Source: Formosa sp030427735
GTDB taxonomy: Bacteria; Bacteroidota; Bacteroidia; Flavobacteriales; Flavobacteriaceae
Reading direction: 5' to 3'
Assembly: GCF_051200825.1 (NCBI RefSeq)
Contig: NZ_CP195158.1
Location: 1,426,001 to 1,490,000, forward strand
Length of the DNA: 64,000 bases
This document shows positions 40,275-49,052 of the stretch, one piece after another (the first letter of the stretch is position 1; each line of letters opens with the position of its first letter). Under the pieces are notes generated by a model that was not told the DNA's origin, made no database searches, and worked only from the letters and a program-made list of their open reading frames with translations. Position numbers and translations under genes: made by a program.

Positions 40275-41225
40275 TTAAACTTGTTTTTTTTGTAGTAACG
40301 GACTTATAATTTTTACATTCTGGAAGGTAATGGCACCGCGAATAATACTAGAAATTACTTGTTGAAGGGCATCTATAATTTGCATTTTTAACTCGCTTTT
40401 ATGATAAATTAAACTGACTTCGCGAGCCGGGCTAGGTTCTTTAAAGTATTTTAGGTTGGATTTTAAATTTTCGTTAATATCTAATGTATGTAGGTAAGGC
40501 AGTAGGGTCATGCCTAGCCCTTCGTTAGATAATTTAATTAAAGTTTCTATACTACCGCTTTCTAATTGAAAAGTATCTTCTTCATGTTTTTTAAACGACT
40601 TGCAAATGTTTAATATACCGTCCCTAAAACAATGTCCGTCCTCTAGAAGTAACATATCATCTACATCTAAATCGCTAGGTTCTATGTTATGTTGTTTAAA
40701 TAATCTGTGGTTGTTGGGCACATAACCAACAAAAGGTTCGTAATACAGTACGCGTTCTTTAATGTTTTCAATTTCTAGAGGTGTCGCTGCTATGGCGGCA
40801 TCTAAATGTCCTTCGTTTAAGCGCTGTACAATATCTTCTGTGGTAAGTTCTTCAATTTTTAACTTGACCTTGGGATGTTTTTTTATAAACGTATTTAAAA
40901 ACATGGGCAGCAGAGTTGGCATAACGGTAGATATAATTCCTAATTTGAATTCTCCTCCTATAAACCCTTTTTGTTGATCTACGATGTCTTGAATACGGTA
41001 CGATTCGTTTACAATATTTTTAGCCTGGTGTACAATTTTGCGTCCTACTTCTGTTAATTCTATGGGTTTTTTGCCGCGATCGAAAATTAAAACATCCAAT
41101 TCGTCTTCTAGTTTTTGAATTTGCATGCTTAAAGTGGGTTGTGTTACAAAGCATTTTTCGGCAGCTTTTGTGAAATTTTGGTTCTCGGCAACAGCCAATA
41201 CATAATATAATTGTGTAATTGTCAT
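40275..41225 (-). CDS. oxyR: OxyR, peroxide-sensing LysR regulator
   Basis: 316 aa. N-terminal winged HTH (MTITQLYYVLAVAENQNFTK to TLSMQIQKLE), then a LysR substrate domain with redox cysteines in GHCFRDGILNIC, C199 and C208, the same numbers as in E. coli OxyR. Peroxide forms a disulfide and turns on target genes. Divergent from dps, a classical OxyR target. Confidence 0.93.
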   Translation of the reverse strand: MTITQLYYVLAVAENQNFTKAAEKCFVTQPTLSMQIQKLEDELDVLIFDRGKKPIELTEVGRKIVHQAKNIVNESYRIQDIVDQQKGFIGGEFKLGIISTVMPTLLPMFLNTFIKKHPKVKLKIEELTTEDIVQRLNEGHLDAAIAATPLEIENIKERVLYYEPFVGYVPNNHRLFKQHNIEPSDLDVDDMLLLEDGHCFRDGILNICKSFKKHEEDTFQLESGSIETLIKLSNEGLGMTLLPYLHTLDINENLKSNLKYFKEPSPAREVSLIYHKSELKMQIIDALQQVISSIIRGAITFQNVKIISPLLQKKQV

Positions 41226-41230
41226 TCGTA

Positions 41231-41305
41231 TAAATTTAGACTATAAAATTATAAAATCAATCAATAAAACCTATTGTTAATTCTGTTAATTATAGACTAA
41301 ATTTG
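41231..41305. promoter_or_regulatory. symmetric oxyR/dps divergent promoter region
   Basis: dps promoter: TTG (41274-41276), 21-nt spacer, TAAATTTG (41298-41305). A mirrored TAAATTTA box lies toward oxyR at 41231-41238. The two -7 regions form a large imperfect inverted repeat, AAATTTAGACTATA (41232-41245) and TATAGACTAAATTT (41291-41304). Suggests one shared operator for both genes. Confidence 0.55.
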
Positions 41306-41325
41306 TGTAAACATTAAAAAATAAG

Positions 41326-41811
41326 ATGATTATGACACTTAATATTTTAGGTTTAGATTCTAAAAAAACCAAAGATTTAGCTAAAGATTTAAATAGTTTA
41401 TTGGCTAACTTTCAAACATATTATCAGAACTTACGCGGTATACATTGGAACATTAAAGGCAAGCGTTTTTTCGATTTGCACGTAAAATTTGAAGAGCTTT
41501 ATACCGATGCTAATGTTAAAGTAGATGAAATTGCAGAGCGTATTTTAACGCTAGGCGAAACGCCTTTGCATACTTTTGAAGATTATGCCAAACACTCTAA
41601 AGTTCCGGTAGGTAAAAACATTTCGGAAGATGAAAAAGCAGTGAGGTTAATTGTTGATTCGTTAACTGAATTACTTAAAATTGAGCGTGATCTTTTAGAA
41701 AAATCTGATGATGCCGCAGATGAAGGTACAAATTCTATGATGAGCGATTTTATTACCGAGCAAGAAAAAACCATCTGGATGATGAAAGCTTGGTTGGGAG
41801 AAACCGTTTAA
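41326..41811 (+). CDS. dps: Dps ferritin-like DNA protection protein
   Basis: 161 aa, normal size. Ferroxidase residues visible at subunit interface: H40 (RGIHWN), H52, D67 and E71 (KVDEIAER), with the spacing of other Dps proteins. Dodecamer that oxidises and stores iron using peroxide and shields DNA. Divergent from oxyR. Confidence 0.95.
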   Translation: MIMTLNILGLDSKKTKDLAKDLNSLLANFQTYYQNLRGIHWNIKGKRFFDLHVKFEELYTDANVKVDEIAERILTLGETPLHTFEDYAKHSKVPVGKNISEDEKAVRLIVDSLTELLKIERDLLEKSDDAADEGTNSMMSDFITEQEKTIWMMKAWLGETV

Positions 41812-41831
41812 AATAAACTGCTAAATAAAGT

Positions 41832-41968
41832 AAAGAGGCTTTCTAAAAAGTTAATTTATCGTCAATCTGAATTTATTTCAGATTCTCATAATTATTGGTT
41901 TTCAATATGATGAGATTCTGTGTCGAGCACAGAATGACACGCTTTTAAACTTTTTAGAAAGCCTCTTT
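41832..41968. repeat. 137-bp compound inverted-repeat element
   Basis: Perfect 21-bp terminal inverted repeats (41832-41852 and 41948-41968, beginning AAAGAGGCTTTCTAAAAAGT) enclose two smaller dyads: AATCTGAA/TTCAGATT and ATTCTGTG/CACAGAAT around TCGAG. The right arm runs into T4, so it may terminate both dps and the convergent gene. Structure resembles a MITE or REP-type element inserted in a terminator. Confidence 0.75.
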
Positions 41969-41971
41969 TGT

Positions 41972-42406
41972 TTATAATCTAATATTTAATATTTCGTTTT
42001 GGTTAGTAATTGTAAAGGCAGCATTGGCAAATAGAGGTGGGCCAAATCCCATGTCGTTATTAGAAGTGCCATAGGTTTCTTTAGGCATGCCATTAGCTTC
42101 AAAATCCATAGTATTATTGTCATTTTCGTCGTGTAGTGCTAATACAGCATAAGTACCTGGACTCACATTTTTAAATGTAGTGGTTACTTTTCCATTTTCT
42201 ATTTTGCATTTAGCGTGTTGTATGCCAGAACCTTTCATGAACGTTTTTTCGGTATGCAGTCCTATAAGAACATGACCGGAATTGTTTTTGACATTTTCAA
42301 TGATAACAGTAATGTCGTAAGTGTTTGGCGTGTTTTGCGCCTGCAAAATTGTTGTCAAGCTTAAAAAGAGTAGCAGTGTTAGGATTGGTGTTGAAAAAGG
42401 TCTCAT
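41972..42406 (-). CDS. DUF2141 exported protein
   Basis: 144 aa. Signal peptide to about residue 23 (ILQAQ), then a single Ig-like domain with NSGHVLIGLHTEKTF, YAVLALHDENDNNTMDFEANGMPKE and YGTSNN, the DUF2141 hallmark. Periplasmic or surface; role unknown. Confidence 0.88.
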   Translation of the reverse strand: MRPFSTPILTLLLFLSLTTILQAQNTPNTYDITVIIENVKNNSGHVLIGLHTEKTFMKGSGIQHAKCKIENGKVTTTFKNVSPGTYAVLALHDENDNNTMDFEANGMPKETYGTSNNDMGFGPPLFANAAFTITNQNEILNIRL

Positions 42407-42591
42407 AAAATTTGTTTTTTTATTGTTTTACAAGGCTAAAATCTATCCTTTTTACAAAGAATACATATGTAACATACTGAAATGTTATAATTTGAGGATG
42501 AACTGATTTTTTAATACGCGAACAGTTTGATGCATGGATCTGTTTTTACAAAACGGAAGTGCTATATTCGTAATTCAAATAAGAGATAATT

Positions 42592-43194
42592 ATGCTATAC
42601 GCAATAGATATTTTAGGAGTTATAGCCTTTTCCATTTCTGGAGTTTTGGTGGCTTTAAGTAAACGTATGGATCCTTTCGGGATTTTAATCATTGCCTTTG
42701 TTACTGCAACTGGTGGTGGTATGTTAAGAGATGTTTTAATTGGCGACACCCCTGTAATTTGGATGAAGAACCCCACTTATGTGTACCTTATTTTTGGGTC
42801 TACTGTATTTGCTATAATATTTAGAAATAAAATAGATTATTTGCGTACATCGTTGTTTTTATTCGATACCATTGGTATCGGGTTGTATACTGTTATAGGT
42901 GTCGAGAAAGGGATATCTGCTCAATTAGACCCTGTTATTTGTGCTTCGTTAGGGGTGATGACGGCTTGTTTTGGCGGGGTTATCCGTGATATTTTATGTG
43001 GACAGATTCCTGTTATTTTTAGACAGGAAGTTTATGCAACCGCATGTTTTTTAGGGGCGATTTGCTATTTAGTACTTCGACATTTTGGGGTAGACAATAG
43101 TATCAATTTTATTATTTCTGGTGTTGTGGTTATTGCTGTACGATTAATTGCAGTAAAATTTAAAATAGCACTACCAAGTGTGTATAAAGATTAA
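42592..43194 (+). CDS. TRIC-type cation channel family protein
   Basis: 200 aa with seven predicted membrane helices and two glycine-rich repeats, FVTATGGGMLRDVLIGDTPV and MTACFGGVIRDILCGQIPVI, which are the UPF0126/TRIC signature. Bacterial TRIC proteins form trimeric cation channels in the inner membrane. Confidence 0.9.
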   Translation: MLYAIDILGVIAFSISGVLVALSKRMDPFGILIIAFVTATGGGMLRDVLIGDTPVIWMKNPTYVYLIFGSTVFAIIFRNKIDYLRTSLFLFDTIGIGLYTVIGVEKGISAQLDPVICASLGVMTACFGGVIRDILCGQIPVIFRQEVYATACFLGAICYLVLRHFGVDNSINFIISGVVVIAVRLIAVKFKIALPSVYKD

Positions 43195-43904
43195 TTGATA
43201 ATCTCGACCTTTTTTATATAAATGTTACGCAAGGGCCATTCGGCACGATCGGTTTCTACTTCCGAAATTTTATCGACAACATCCATGCCTTTGGTAACTT
43301 TACCAAAAATGGTGTAATTGCCGTCTAGGTGATGGGCACCATGCTCCGGAACAACAATAAAAAATTCGAAAGGCGATGCTAGTTTATGCGGATTTTCGAT
43401 CTCGCTGCTAGGCATCGAAACAACACCACGTTCGTGCGTAAATCCGCGTTTGGCATCTGTCGGTAATAAATACTTGCCAATATAATTACGTTTGTTTACC
43501 GTTTCGATATCATCGCTATTTCCAGCCTGAACAATAAAGTTTTTTACTACTCTGTAAAATTGTGTAGCATCAAAATAATGCTGTTTGGTTAAGAATATAA
43601 AATTGGCTCTGTGGAATTTAGTTTCGTTAAAAAGAAGTATTTCAATAGTACCAAAGTCTGTTATAAGTCTAACCTTATTCTCTTTGTGTTCTTTTTCGTA
43701 TTGAAGAAAAAACTCCATAGCGTTTTCATCTCCTAACTGTGGGAATTCGCGAGTAATTTCCTCCTGTTTTACAATAGTGTCTGTAGGTGGTGTCTCTATT
43801 TTTTTTACAGTGGTGTTGGGCTTTTTTGTTTTATTTTTTTTAGAATCCGTATCTTCACAGTTAAATAATAGTAAAACGGATAAACAGAACACTAAGAGTC
43901 TCAT
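43191..43904 (-). CDS. cyclophilin-type peptidyl-prolyl isomerase lipoprotein
   Basis: 237 aa from ATG 43904; the longer start at 43973 would run into the divergent gene. Lipoprotein signal MRLLVFCLSVLLLFNCED with lipid Cys at 16. Lys/Thr-rich linker, then cyclophilin core: FHRANFIFLTKQHYFDATQFYRVVKNFIVQ and HLDGNYTIFGKVTKGMDVVDKI. It folds proteins in the periplasm. Start is 2 nt from the divergent Nudix start. Confidence 0.88.
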   Translation of the reverse strand: MRLLVFCLSVLLLFNCEDTDSKKNKTKKPNTTVKKIETPPTDTIVKQEEITREFPQLGDENAMEFFLQYEKEHKENKVRLITDFGTIEILLFNETKFHRANFIFLTKQHYFDATQFYRVVKNFIVQAGNSDDIETVNKRNYIGKYLLPTDAKRGFTHERGVVSMPSSEIENPHKLASPFEFFIVVPEHGAHHLDGNYTIFGKVTKGMDVVDKISEVETDRAEWPLRNIYIKKVEIIN

Positions 43905-43906
43905 AA

Positions 43907-44554
43907 ATGAATTTTGATGATTTTTTAAAGCTAGCTTCAAAAGTAAAAAATATACCGCTACCAGCCGAAACATCTCAGTTTAAAATGTCTCCACCTTTTA
44001 GAAAGCAATTGCAGGAGGCCAATAGGGCGAAGATGGCAATAGCTAGGCAGGCAGGCGTAATGGCCTTATTTTATCCGAATACAAGCTATGAAACTACTCT
44101 GGTTTTAATTTTAAGGAAAACCTACAAGGGGGTGCATTCTGCACAAATCGGGTTTCCTGGAGGCAAGTTAGAATTGGATGATGCATCTATAAAAGCGGCT
44201 GCAGTTCGTGAAACGTTCGAGGAGGTAGGCGTACCCGAACAACACATTAAGGTATGGCGCGAACTTACTCAAGTGTATATTCCGCCAAGTAACTTTTTTG
44301 TAACACCTTTTATAGGAATAGTGAACAATACTCCAAAATTAACCAAACAAGACGAAGAAGTGGAAGCTATTATAGAGGTGCCGTTGACTGAATTTTTAGA
44401 CGAAAACAATGTTATCACCCAAATGGTGCAAACCTCGTATGCTATTAAAACAGAGGTGCCTGCGTTTTATTTGCAAGGACAAACTGTATGGGGAGCAACA
44501 GCAATGATGCTTAGCGAGGTAAAAGACCTATTAAAAGCGGCAACTTATTCTTGA
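43907..44554 (+). CDS. CoA pyrophosphatase, Nudix family
   Basis: 215 aa. Nudix box GGKLELDDASIKAAAVRETFEEVG (split over about residues 86-110) with the CoA-type upstream GVHSAQIGFPGG. It hydrolyses CoA or related dinucleotides. Overlaps the frame before the acyltransferase gene. Confidence 0.85.
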   Translation: MNFDDFLKLASKVKNIPLPAETSQFKMSPPFRKQLQEANRAKMAIARQAGVMALFYPNTSYETTLVLILRKTYKGVHSAQIGFPGGKLELDDASIKAAAVRETFEEVGVPEQHIKVWRELTQVYIPPSNFFVTPFIGIVNNTPKLTKQDEEVEAIIEVPLTEFLDENNVITQMVQTSYAIKTEVPAFYLQGQTVWGATAMMLSEVKDLLKAATYS

Positions 44555-44598
44555 GTTTTCCTACATTTGTATGCGATTTAAAATTACAACATAAAATT

Positions 44599-45396
44599 AT
44601 GGGATTGTTTAAGAGAAATCCTTTCGGGCATATACTTATTTTAAAAAAATGGTTAATAAGGTATTTGGGTGTGCTTACACACAGGCGCTTTAGAGGATTT
44701 AACGAATTGCAAATTGAAGGTTCGGAAATTATAAAGGAATTACCCGAAACCAATGTGCTATTCATTTCTAATCATCAAACTTATTTTGCCGATGTAGTGG
44801 CTATGTTTCATGTGTTTAATGCCAGTTTAAGTGGAAGACAGGACACGATAAAGAATGTTGGATATATTTGGCAACCCAAGTTAAATATGTATTATGTGGC
44901 GGCAAAAGAAACCATGAAAGCAGGGTTGTTGCCTAAAATTTTTGCTTATGCTGGGTCTATTAGTATAGAGCGAACCTGGAGGTCTGAGGGAAAAGATGTT
45001 AACCGACAGGTGAAGATGAGCGATATTTCCAGTATTGCAAAAGCTCTGGACGATGGTTGGGTAATTACTTTCCCGCAGGGTACAACCACGCCATTTAAGC
45101 CTATTCGTAAAGGGACGGCGCATATTATAAAACGCTACCAACCCATTGTAGTTCCTGTTGTGATAGACGGATTTAGACGTTCATTCGACAAAAAGGGCTT
45201 GCGTATAAAAAAGAAAAATATTCTTCAATCTATGGAGATTAAAGCACCGTTAGAGATCGATTACGAAAACGATACTATTGATGCTATTGTAGAAAAAATA
45301 GAATACGCAATAGAGCAACATCCATCTTTCTTAAAAGTGCTTAGTAAAGAGCAAATTCAGGAAATGGAAGAACTAAATAAGCAAAGGGAGTATTAA
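44599..45396 (+). CDS. 1-acyl-glycerol-3-phosphate acyltransferase (PlsC type)
   Basis: 265 aa from ATG 44599, preferred over ATG 44551 that lies in the Nudix gene. PlsC motifs: SNHQTYFADV with the HX4D catalytic pair, GSISIERTW, and ITFPQGTTTPF as the substrate loop. Transfers an acyl chain in phospholipid synthesis at the inner membrane. Confidence 0.85.
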   Translation: MGLFKRNPFGHILILKKWLIRYLGVLTHRRFRGFNELQIEGSEIIKELPETNVLFISNHQTYFADVVAMFHVFNASLSGRQDTIKNVGYIWQPKLNMYYVAAKETMKAGLLPKIFAYAGSISIERTWRSEGKDVNRQVKMSDISSIAKALDDGWVITFPQGTTTPFKPIRKGTAHIIKRYQPIVVPVVIDGFRRSFDKKGLRIKKKNILQSMEIKAPLEIDYENDTIDAIVEKIEYAIEQHPSFLKVLSKEQIQEMEELNKQREY

Positions 45397-45398
45397 TG

Positions 45399-46043
45399 TT
45401 ATAACTCCATTTTTTTTAGTTCGTGATAATTTCGGTCTAGCTTTTTTAATAATATTCCGTAGATAAGCCAATAAAATCCTAGAAGTATAGCTAATACCAA
45501 GGTAAGGGCGAGCCCTACAATAACAATGGTTTTAGCGTAGAACATAAAGGCATTGCCATTGGCGGTTGCTTGTGTAACCTGGGCTATGAGCTCGCTATCT
45601 TGTTTAAACTCTATAAACAGTACAATTATGGTAGAGCCTATCATAAATAGCAGGTTAAAAGCTACATAATGTTTAACAGTTTGGCGTGTTTTTAAAATAT
45701 TCTCCATAAGTACTTTAGCGCTATCGGTAACCGATATGGTGCGGTAGTTTTTAAAGAACAAGAAAAAGAAATAAAACAGTACAACGTAACCAAATACCGT
45801 AAGCCCTAATATAATGTATTTAGCATCGGTATCGTTAAAGCGTTCAAAGCCGTCAAAATCTTTAAAACTAAACGATAAGGCTGTCCAAAACCCAAATTCT
45901 AGTAGGCTAATAATAAAAATCCATTTTACGATAGAAGACGATCGTTTTAAAATCATCTTGTAAATATCGTTGTAAGACAATTTAGGAAAACTATTGTTGT
46001 CCTTTCTGTTCCAGTCTTTTTTTAATAATTCTAATTCATCCAT
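45399..46043 (-). CDS. membrane partner of ECF sigma factor
   Basis: 214 aa, four membrane helices (about 41-60, 78-98, 122-142, 170-195). Cytoplasmic N terminus of 40 residues starting MDELELLKKDWNRKDN, typical of flavobacterial proteins paired with an ECF sigma gene. Lies 4 nt after the sigma gene. Possibly the anti-sigma factor, though no zinc anti-sigma motif is seen. Confidence 0.75.
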   Translation of the reverse strand: MDELELLKKDWNRKDNNSFPKLSYNDIYKMILKRSSSIVKWIFIISLLEFGFWTALSFSFKDFDGFERFNDTDAKYIILGLTVFGYVVLFYFFFLFFKNYRTISVTDSAKVLMENILKTRQTVKHYVAFNLLFMIGSTIIVLFIEFKQDSELIAQVTQATANGNAFMFYAKTIVIVGLALTLVLAILLGFYWLIYGILLKKLDRNYHELKKMEL

Positions 46044-46047
46044 AATG

Positions 46048-46542
46048 TTACGGATTTAATATGGTTTTTAATTTCGTTTTCACTCTATTCATTTTCACTC
46101 TGGCATTCACTTCACTAATCCCTAAGGTTTCGCTAATTTCTTTATAGTTTTTGTCTTCTAGGTATAAAAAAACAAGTGCTTTTTCAATGTCGTTTAATTG
46201 GTGTACAGCACTGTAAAGTAGTTTTAATTGTTGTTCTTCTGTATCGTCGTAATGTTCTGCTTTTATTTTAAACTGCACAGCATCGAATTCTTGTGTTTTA
46301 ATGCTGCGTTTCGATTTTCGGTACAGTGTTATTGCTGTGTTCAATCCAACGCGATACATCCAAGTACTAAACTTAGAATCGCCTCGAAATTTAGGGTAGG
46401 CTTTCCAAAGTTGAATGGTAATTTCTTGGAATAAATCGTTGTGCGCATCGTAATTATTGGTGTACAACCTACAAACTTTGTGCACGATGTTTTGATGCTC
46501 TTCCAGCAATGCAATAAAACTATGTTCTAATTCTTTATCCAA
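46048..46542 (-). CDS. ECF RNA polymerase sigma factor
   Basis: 164 aa. Region 2: NDLFQEITIQLWKAYPKFRGDSKFSTWMYRVGLNTAI; region 4: YLEDKNYKEISETLGISEVNARVKMNRVKTKL. Compact two-domain ECF. Followed directly by the membrane partner. Confidence 0.92.
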   Translation of the reverse strand: MDKELEHSFIALLEEHQNIVHKVCRLYTNNYDAHNDLFQEITIQLWKAYPKFRGDSKFSTWMYRVGLNTAITLYRKSKRSIKTQEFDAVQFKIKAEHYDDTEEQQLKLLYSAVHQLNDIEKALVFLYLEDKNYKEISETLGISEVNARVKMNRVKTKLKTILNP

Positions 46543-47072
46543 ATGGTGTGGTTAATTATACTATTAGTAGCTCGACGTTTTAAATTGTTACAAAATGGAA
46601 TAATGTATTTTTTGTTTAGTGATTTTATTGGGAAATACCATAACTGTAAAGTCTGTTTTTATAATTTAAGTTATTGTGATTTTATTTAAAGCTTTTGTTT
46701 TAATTTATTATTGTAATAAATTGATTATGTTTTATTTGAATTTTTATCATAGATAAAATTTATGATACTATTTTGTAAGTTTAAAACTGATTTTTCGATT
46801 GTTGATATGTTACAGTTTTAAGCATGTTAAAGTATAAAAAAGGATTGGTTTTAACTCGTGTATCTTATCGTTTTTCAGATCATTTTTATAATTATTTGTA
46901 CAGGTGTCATTGAAAAAAGAAGACAAGAATTCTGAAACTTTAAAAGTAGATAAACCTAAATAGTTTTAAAAATATCGGTTCGTCCCTAAAAAACTACAAT
47001 TGGGTATTTAGCTTTTTTAAGCAACGGTGTTTTGAAAGATATTTGCTCTGTAATTAATAATCAACAAAAATC
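46543..47072. other. 530-nt AT-rich intergenic region
   Basis: No open frame of credible composition. Contains a perfect dyad AATTTATTA-TTG-TAATAAATT (46702-46722). It must hold the sigma gene promoter and the promoter of the small exported peptide at 47073. No RNA gene recognised. Confidence 0.6.
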
Positions 47073-47246
47073 ATGAAGCATTTAATTTTTTTAGCAATGG
47101 TGCTGGCTAGTTTAGTCGCCCGTGCGCAGTTACCTTCAAACAACGTAAAAGACAAGTCGGGTAACGCTGGCTTAAAGCAATCGAGAAACAAAATGCAATG
47201 TGCGACAGACAACTTTTTAGTACATTTAGACCAATTGCATTTTTAA
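47073..47246 (+). CDS. 57-aa exported peptide upstream of LytS gene
   Basis: Signal peptide MKHLIFLAMVLASLVARAQ, with cleavage after ARA or AQ, then a 38-aa polar mature part with one Cys (NKMQCATDNFLVHLDQ). It lies 46 nt before the histidine kinase gene. Could be a signalling peptide, or the remnant of a longer exported protein. No family recognised. Confidence 0.5.
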   Translation: MKHLIFLAMVLASLVARAQLPSNNVKDKSGNAGLKQSRNKMQCATDNFLVHLDQLHF

Positions 47247-47292
47247 ATCAAAAAAATTATTTAAAACGCTTTAAAATCACTTTTAGCATATC

Positions 47293-48627
47293 ATGTCAAA
47301 ACTAGTTAAAAATAGTATCGTAACCTTTTCAATTGGCTGTATTATATACCTTATTGGTAATCTTTGGTTTGGAGGTTTCAGTTATAACTCGGTACAAGAT
47401 TTTTTAATCGATTTTATGTTTTATCAGTTATATGCTTTTGTGCTGGGATTTAGCAACATGTTATTTTTTCAGTATTACAGTAAATGGGACTGGAAGAAAA
47501 ATCAAAAGATTTTAAGATTTGTTGTAGGGTTGCTTGTAGCGTCGGTAATCACCATTATCGGATTGTTTATCCTTCATACTTTTGAGGCATTAGCCGTGCA
47601 AGGAAAATCGGTAAGCGAATTTTTGGCTCACGAACAAGTTAAACACTATCAGTTTGGGTTTTGGGTAACGATTAATATTGTAATTATATATCATATTATT
47701 TACTATTACAATGCTTATCAGCAAAAAAAGCTACAAGAACAAAAGGTAATTGCGGGTACAGCTAGTGCGCAGTTCGAAAGTTTAAAGAATCAAATCGATC
47801 CACATTTTCTTTTTAACAGTCTTAATGTTTTGAGTGCATTAATCGAAGAAAATATAACTAGTGCTCAGCGTTTTACCGTGTCGTTGTCTAAAATATACCG
47901 GTATGTTTTAGAGCAAAAAGACAAAGAATTGGTAACGGTAGCCGAAGAATTGCAGTTTGCAAAAACCTATGTAAACCTATTAAAAATGCGCTTCGAAAAC
48001 AGTTTAATATTTTCGTTGCCGGAGCAATACGATAATCCAGAGGCTAAGGTGGTGCCTTTATCGTTACAATTATTGTTGGAAAATACGATAAAACACAATA
48101 TTGTAAGCGAGCAAAAGCCATTACAGATTAGCATTGCCATAGAAGATAATTTTTTAGTGGTAAAAAATAATTTACAAAAAAAAGAAGTATTACAAACACG
48201 TAAAGGAGTAGGGTTGCAAAACATTGTAAACCGCTACGCCATATTAACAAAACGAAAAGTTTTGGTAGACGACTCGCAAAATACATTTACGGTTAAAATA
48301 CCAATACTTACAAAACGCATAACTATTATGGACACACAAAAAGACATATACAACGAGCAAGACGCTTATTATCGCGCAAAAAAACAAGTAGAAGAAATGA
48401 AAGGATTTTATGGTAACTTACTGTCGTATTGTACCGTTATTCCATTTCTAATCTTTATAAATTACAAAACTTCATGGGGTTTTCAATGGTTTTGGTTCCC
48501 GATGTTGGGTTGGGGAATAGGAATTATTTTTCATGCCTTTAGCGTATTTGGTTACGGAAAATCTTGGGAAGAGCGTAAAATTCAAGAAATATTAGATAAA
48601 GAAAAACAACAAAAACACTGGAACTAA
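47293..48627 (+). CDS. LytS-type histidine kinase fused to a 2TM domain
   Basis: 444 aa. Four N-terminal membrane helices (about 7-25, 43-60, 75-95, 124-140), His kinase region with FESLKNQIDPHFLFNSLN (H171 phospho-acceptor), ATPase with LLENTIKHNIVSEQKPL and GVGLQNIVNRY. About residues 350-444 form an extra 2TM domain: YYRAKKQVEEMKGFYGNLLS, FWFPMLGWGIGIIFHAFSVFGY. Co-operonic with a free 2TM protein and LytTR regulator. Confidence 0.88.
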   Translation: MSKLVKNSIVTFSIGCIIYLIGNLWFGGFSYNSVQDFLIDFMFYQLYAFVLGFSNMLFFQYYSKWDWKKNQKILRFVVGLLVASVITIIGLFILHTFEALAVQGKSVSEFLAHEQVKHYQFGFWVTINIVIIYHIIYYYNAYQQKKLQEQKVIAGTASAQFESLKNQIDPHFLFNSLNVLSALIEENITSAQRFTVSLSKIYRYVLEQKDKELVTVAEELQFAKTYVNLLKMRFENSLIFSLPEQYDNPEAKVVPLSLQLLLENTIKHNIVSEQKPLQISIAIEDNFLVVKNNLQKKEVLQTRKGVGLQNIVNRYAILTKRKVLVDDSQNTFTVKIPILTKRITIMDTQKDIYNEQDAYYRAKKQVEEMKGFYGNLLSYCTVIPFLIFINYKTSWGFQWFWFPMLGWGIGIIFHAFSVFGYGKSWEERKIQEILDKEKQQKHWN

Positions 48628-48938
48628 TGGAACAATCATATTTTGAAAGAGAACGTTACGAACGCGCCCGAAAACGTGTAAAACGCATCCGGGGGTTTTA
48701 TACCCACGCCTTGGTTTATGTAGTTATAAACATCATGATATTTATTGTAAACACTCAGTTAACAAACGGTCAAAATTATAACGGATGGCAAATGTTTTCA
48801 ACACCTGTGTTCTGGGGAATCGGTTTATTGGCACACGGATTATCGGTATTTTTACCACCGCTATTAATTGGAAAAGGCTGGGAAGACGACAAGATAAAAG
48901 AGTTAATGGAAAAAGAAAAAAATCAAAAATGGGAATAA
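48627..48938 (+). CDS. 2TM domain protein
   Basis: 103 aa, overlaps the kinase stop. YERARKRVKRIRGFYTHALVYVV, two membrane helices and FWGIGLLAHGLSVF followed by KGWEDDKIKELMEKEKNQKW: same plan as the kinase C terminus, so likely a paralogous piece. It may interact with the kinase in the membrane. Confidence 0.85.
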   Translation: MEQSYFERERYERARKRVKRIRGFYTHALVYVVINIMIFIVNTQLTNGQNYNGWQMFSTPVFWGIGLLAHGLSVFLPPLLIGKGWEDDKIKELMEKEKNQKWE

Positions 48939-48940
48939 TT

Positions 48941-49026
48941 TGGGCGTGTTTTTCCGCAGCTGCTACAAAACCGCGCTTTCCGCGCTACACGGTAGCTTGC
49001 TGCAATCGCTCACGCAAAACATCCGC
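48941..49026. repeat. GC-rich REP-like intergenic repeat
   Basis: Starts TGGGCGTGTTTTTCCGC and continues with CCGCGCTTTCCGCGCTACAC, GGTAGCTTGCTGCAATCGCT. Much richer in GC than its surroundings. The opening TGGGCGTG resembles an intergenic repeat family of flavobacteria. No start codon or RNA structure is evident. Confidence 0.65.
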
Positions 49027-49052
49027 TTAATCAATAAACAGTACTTTACACC

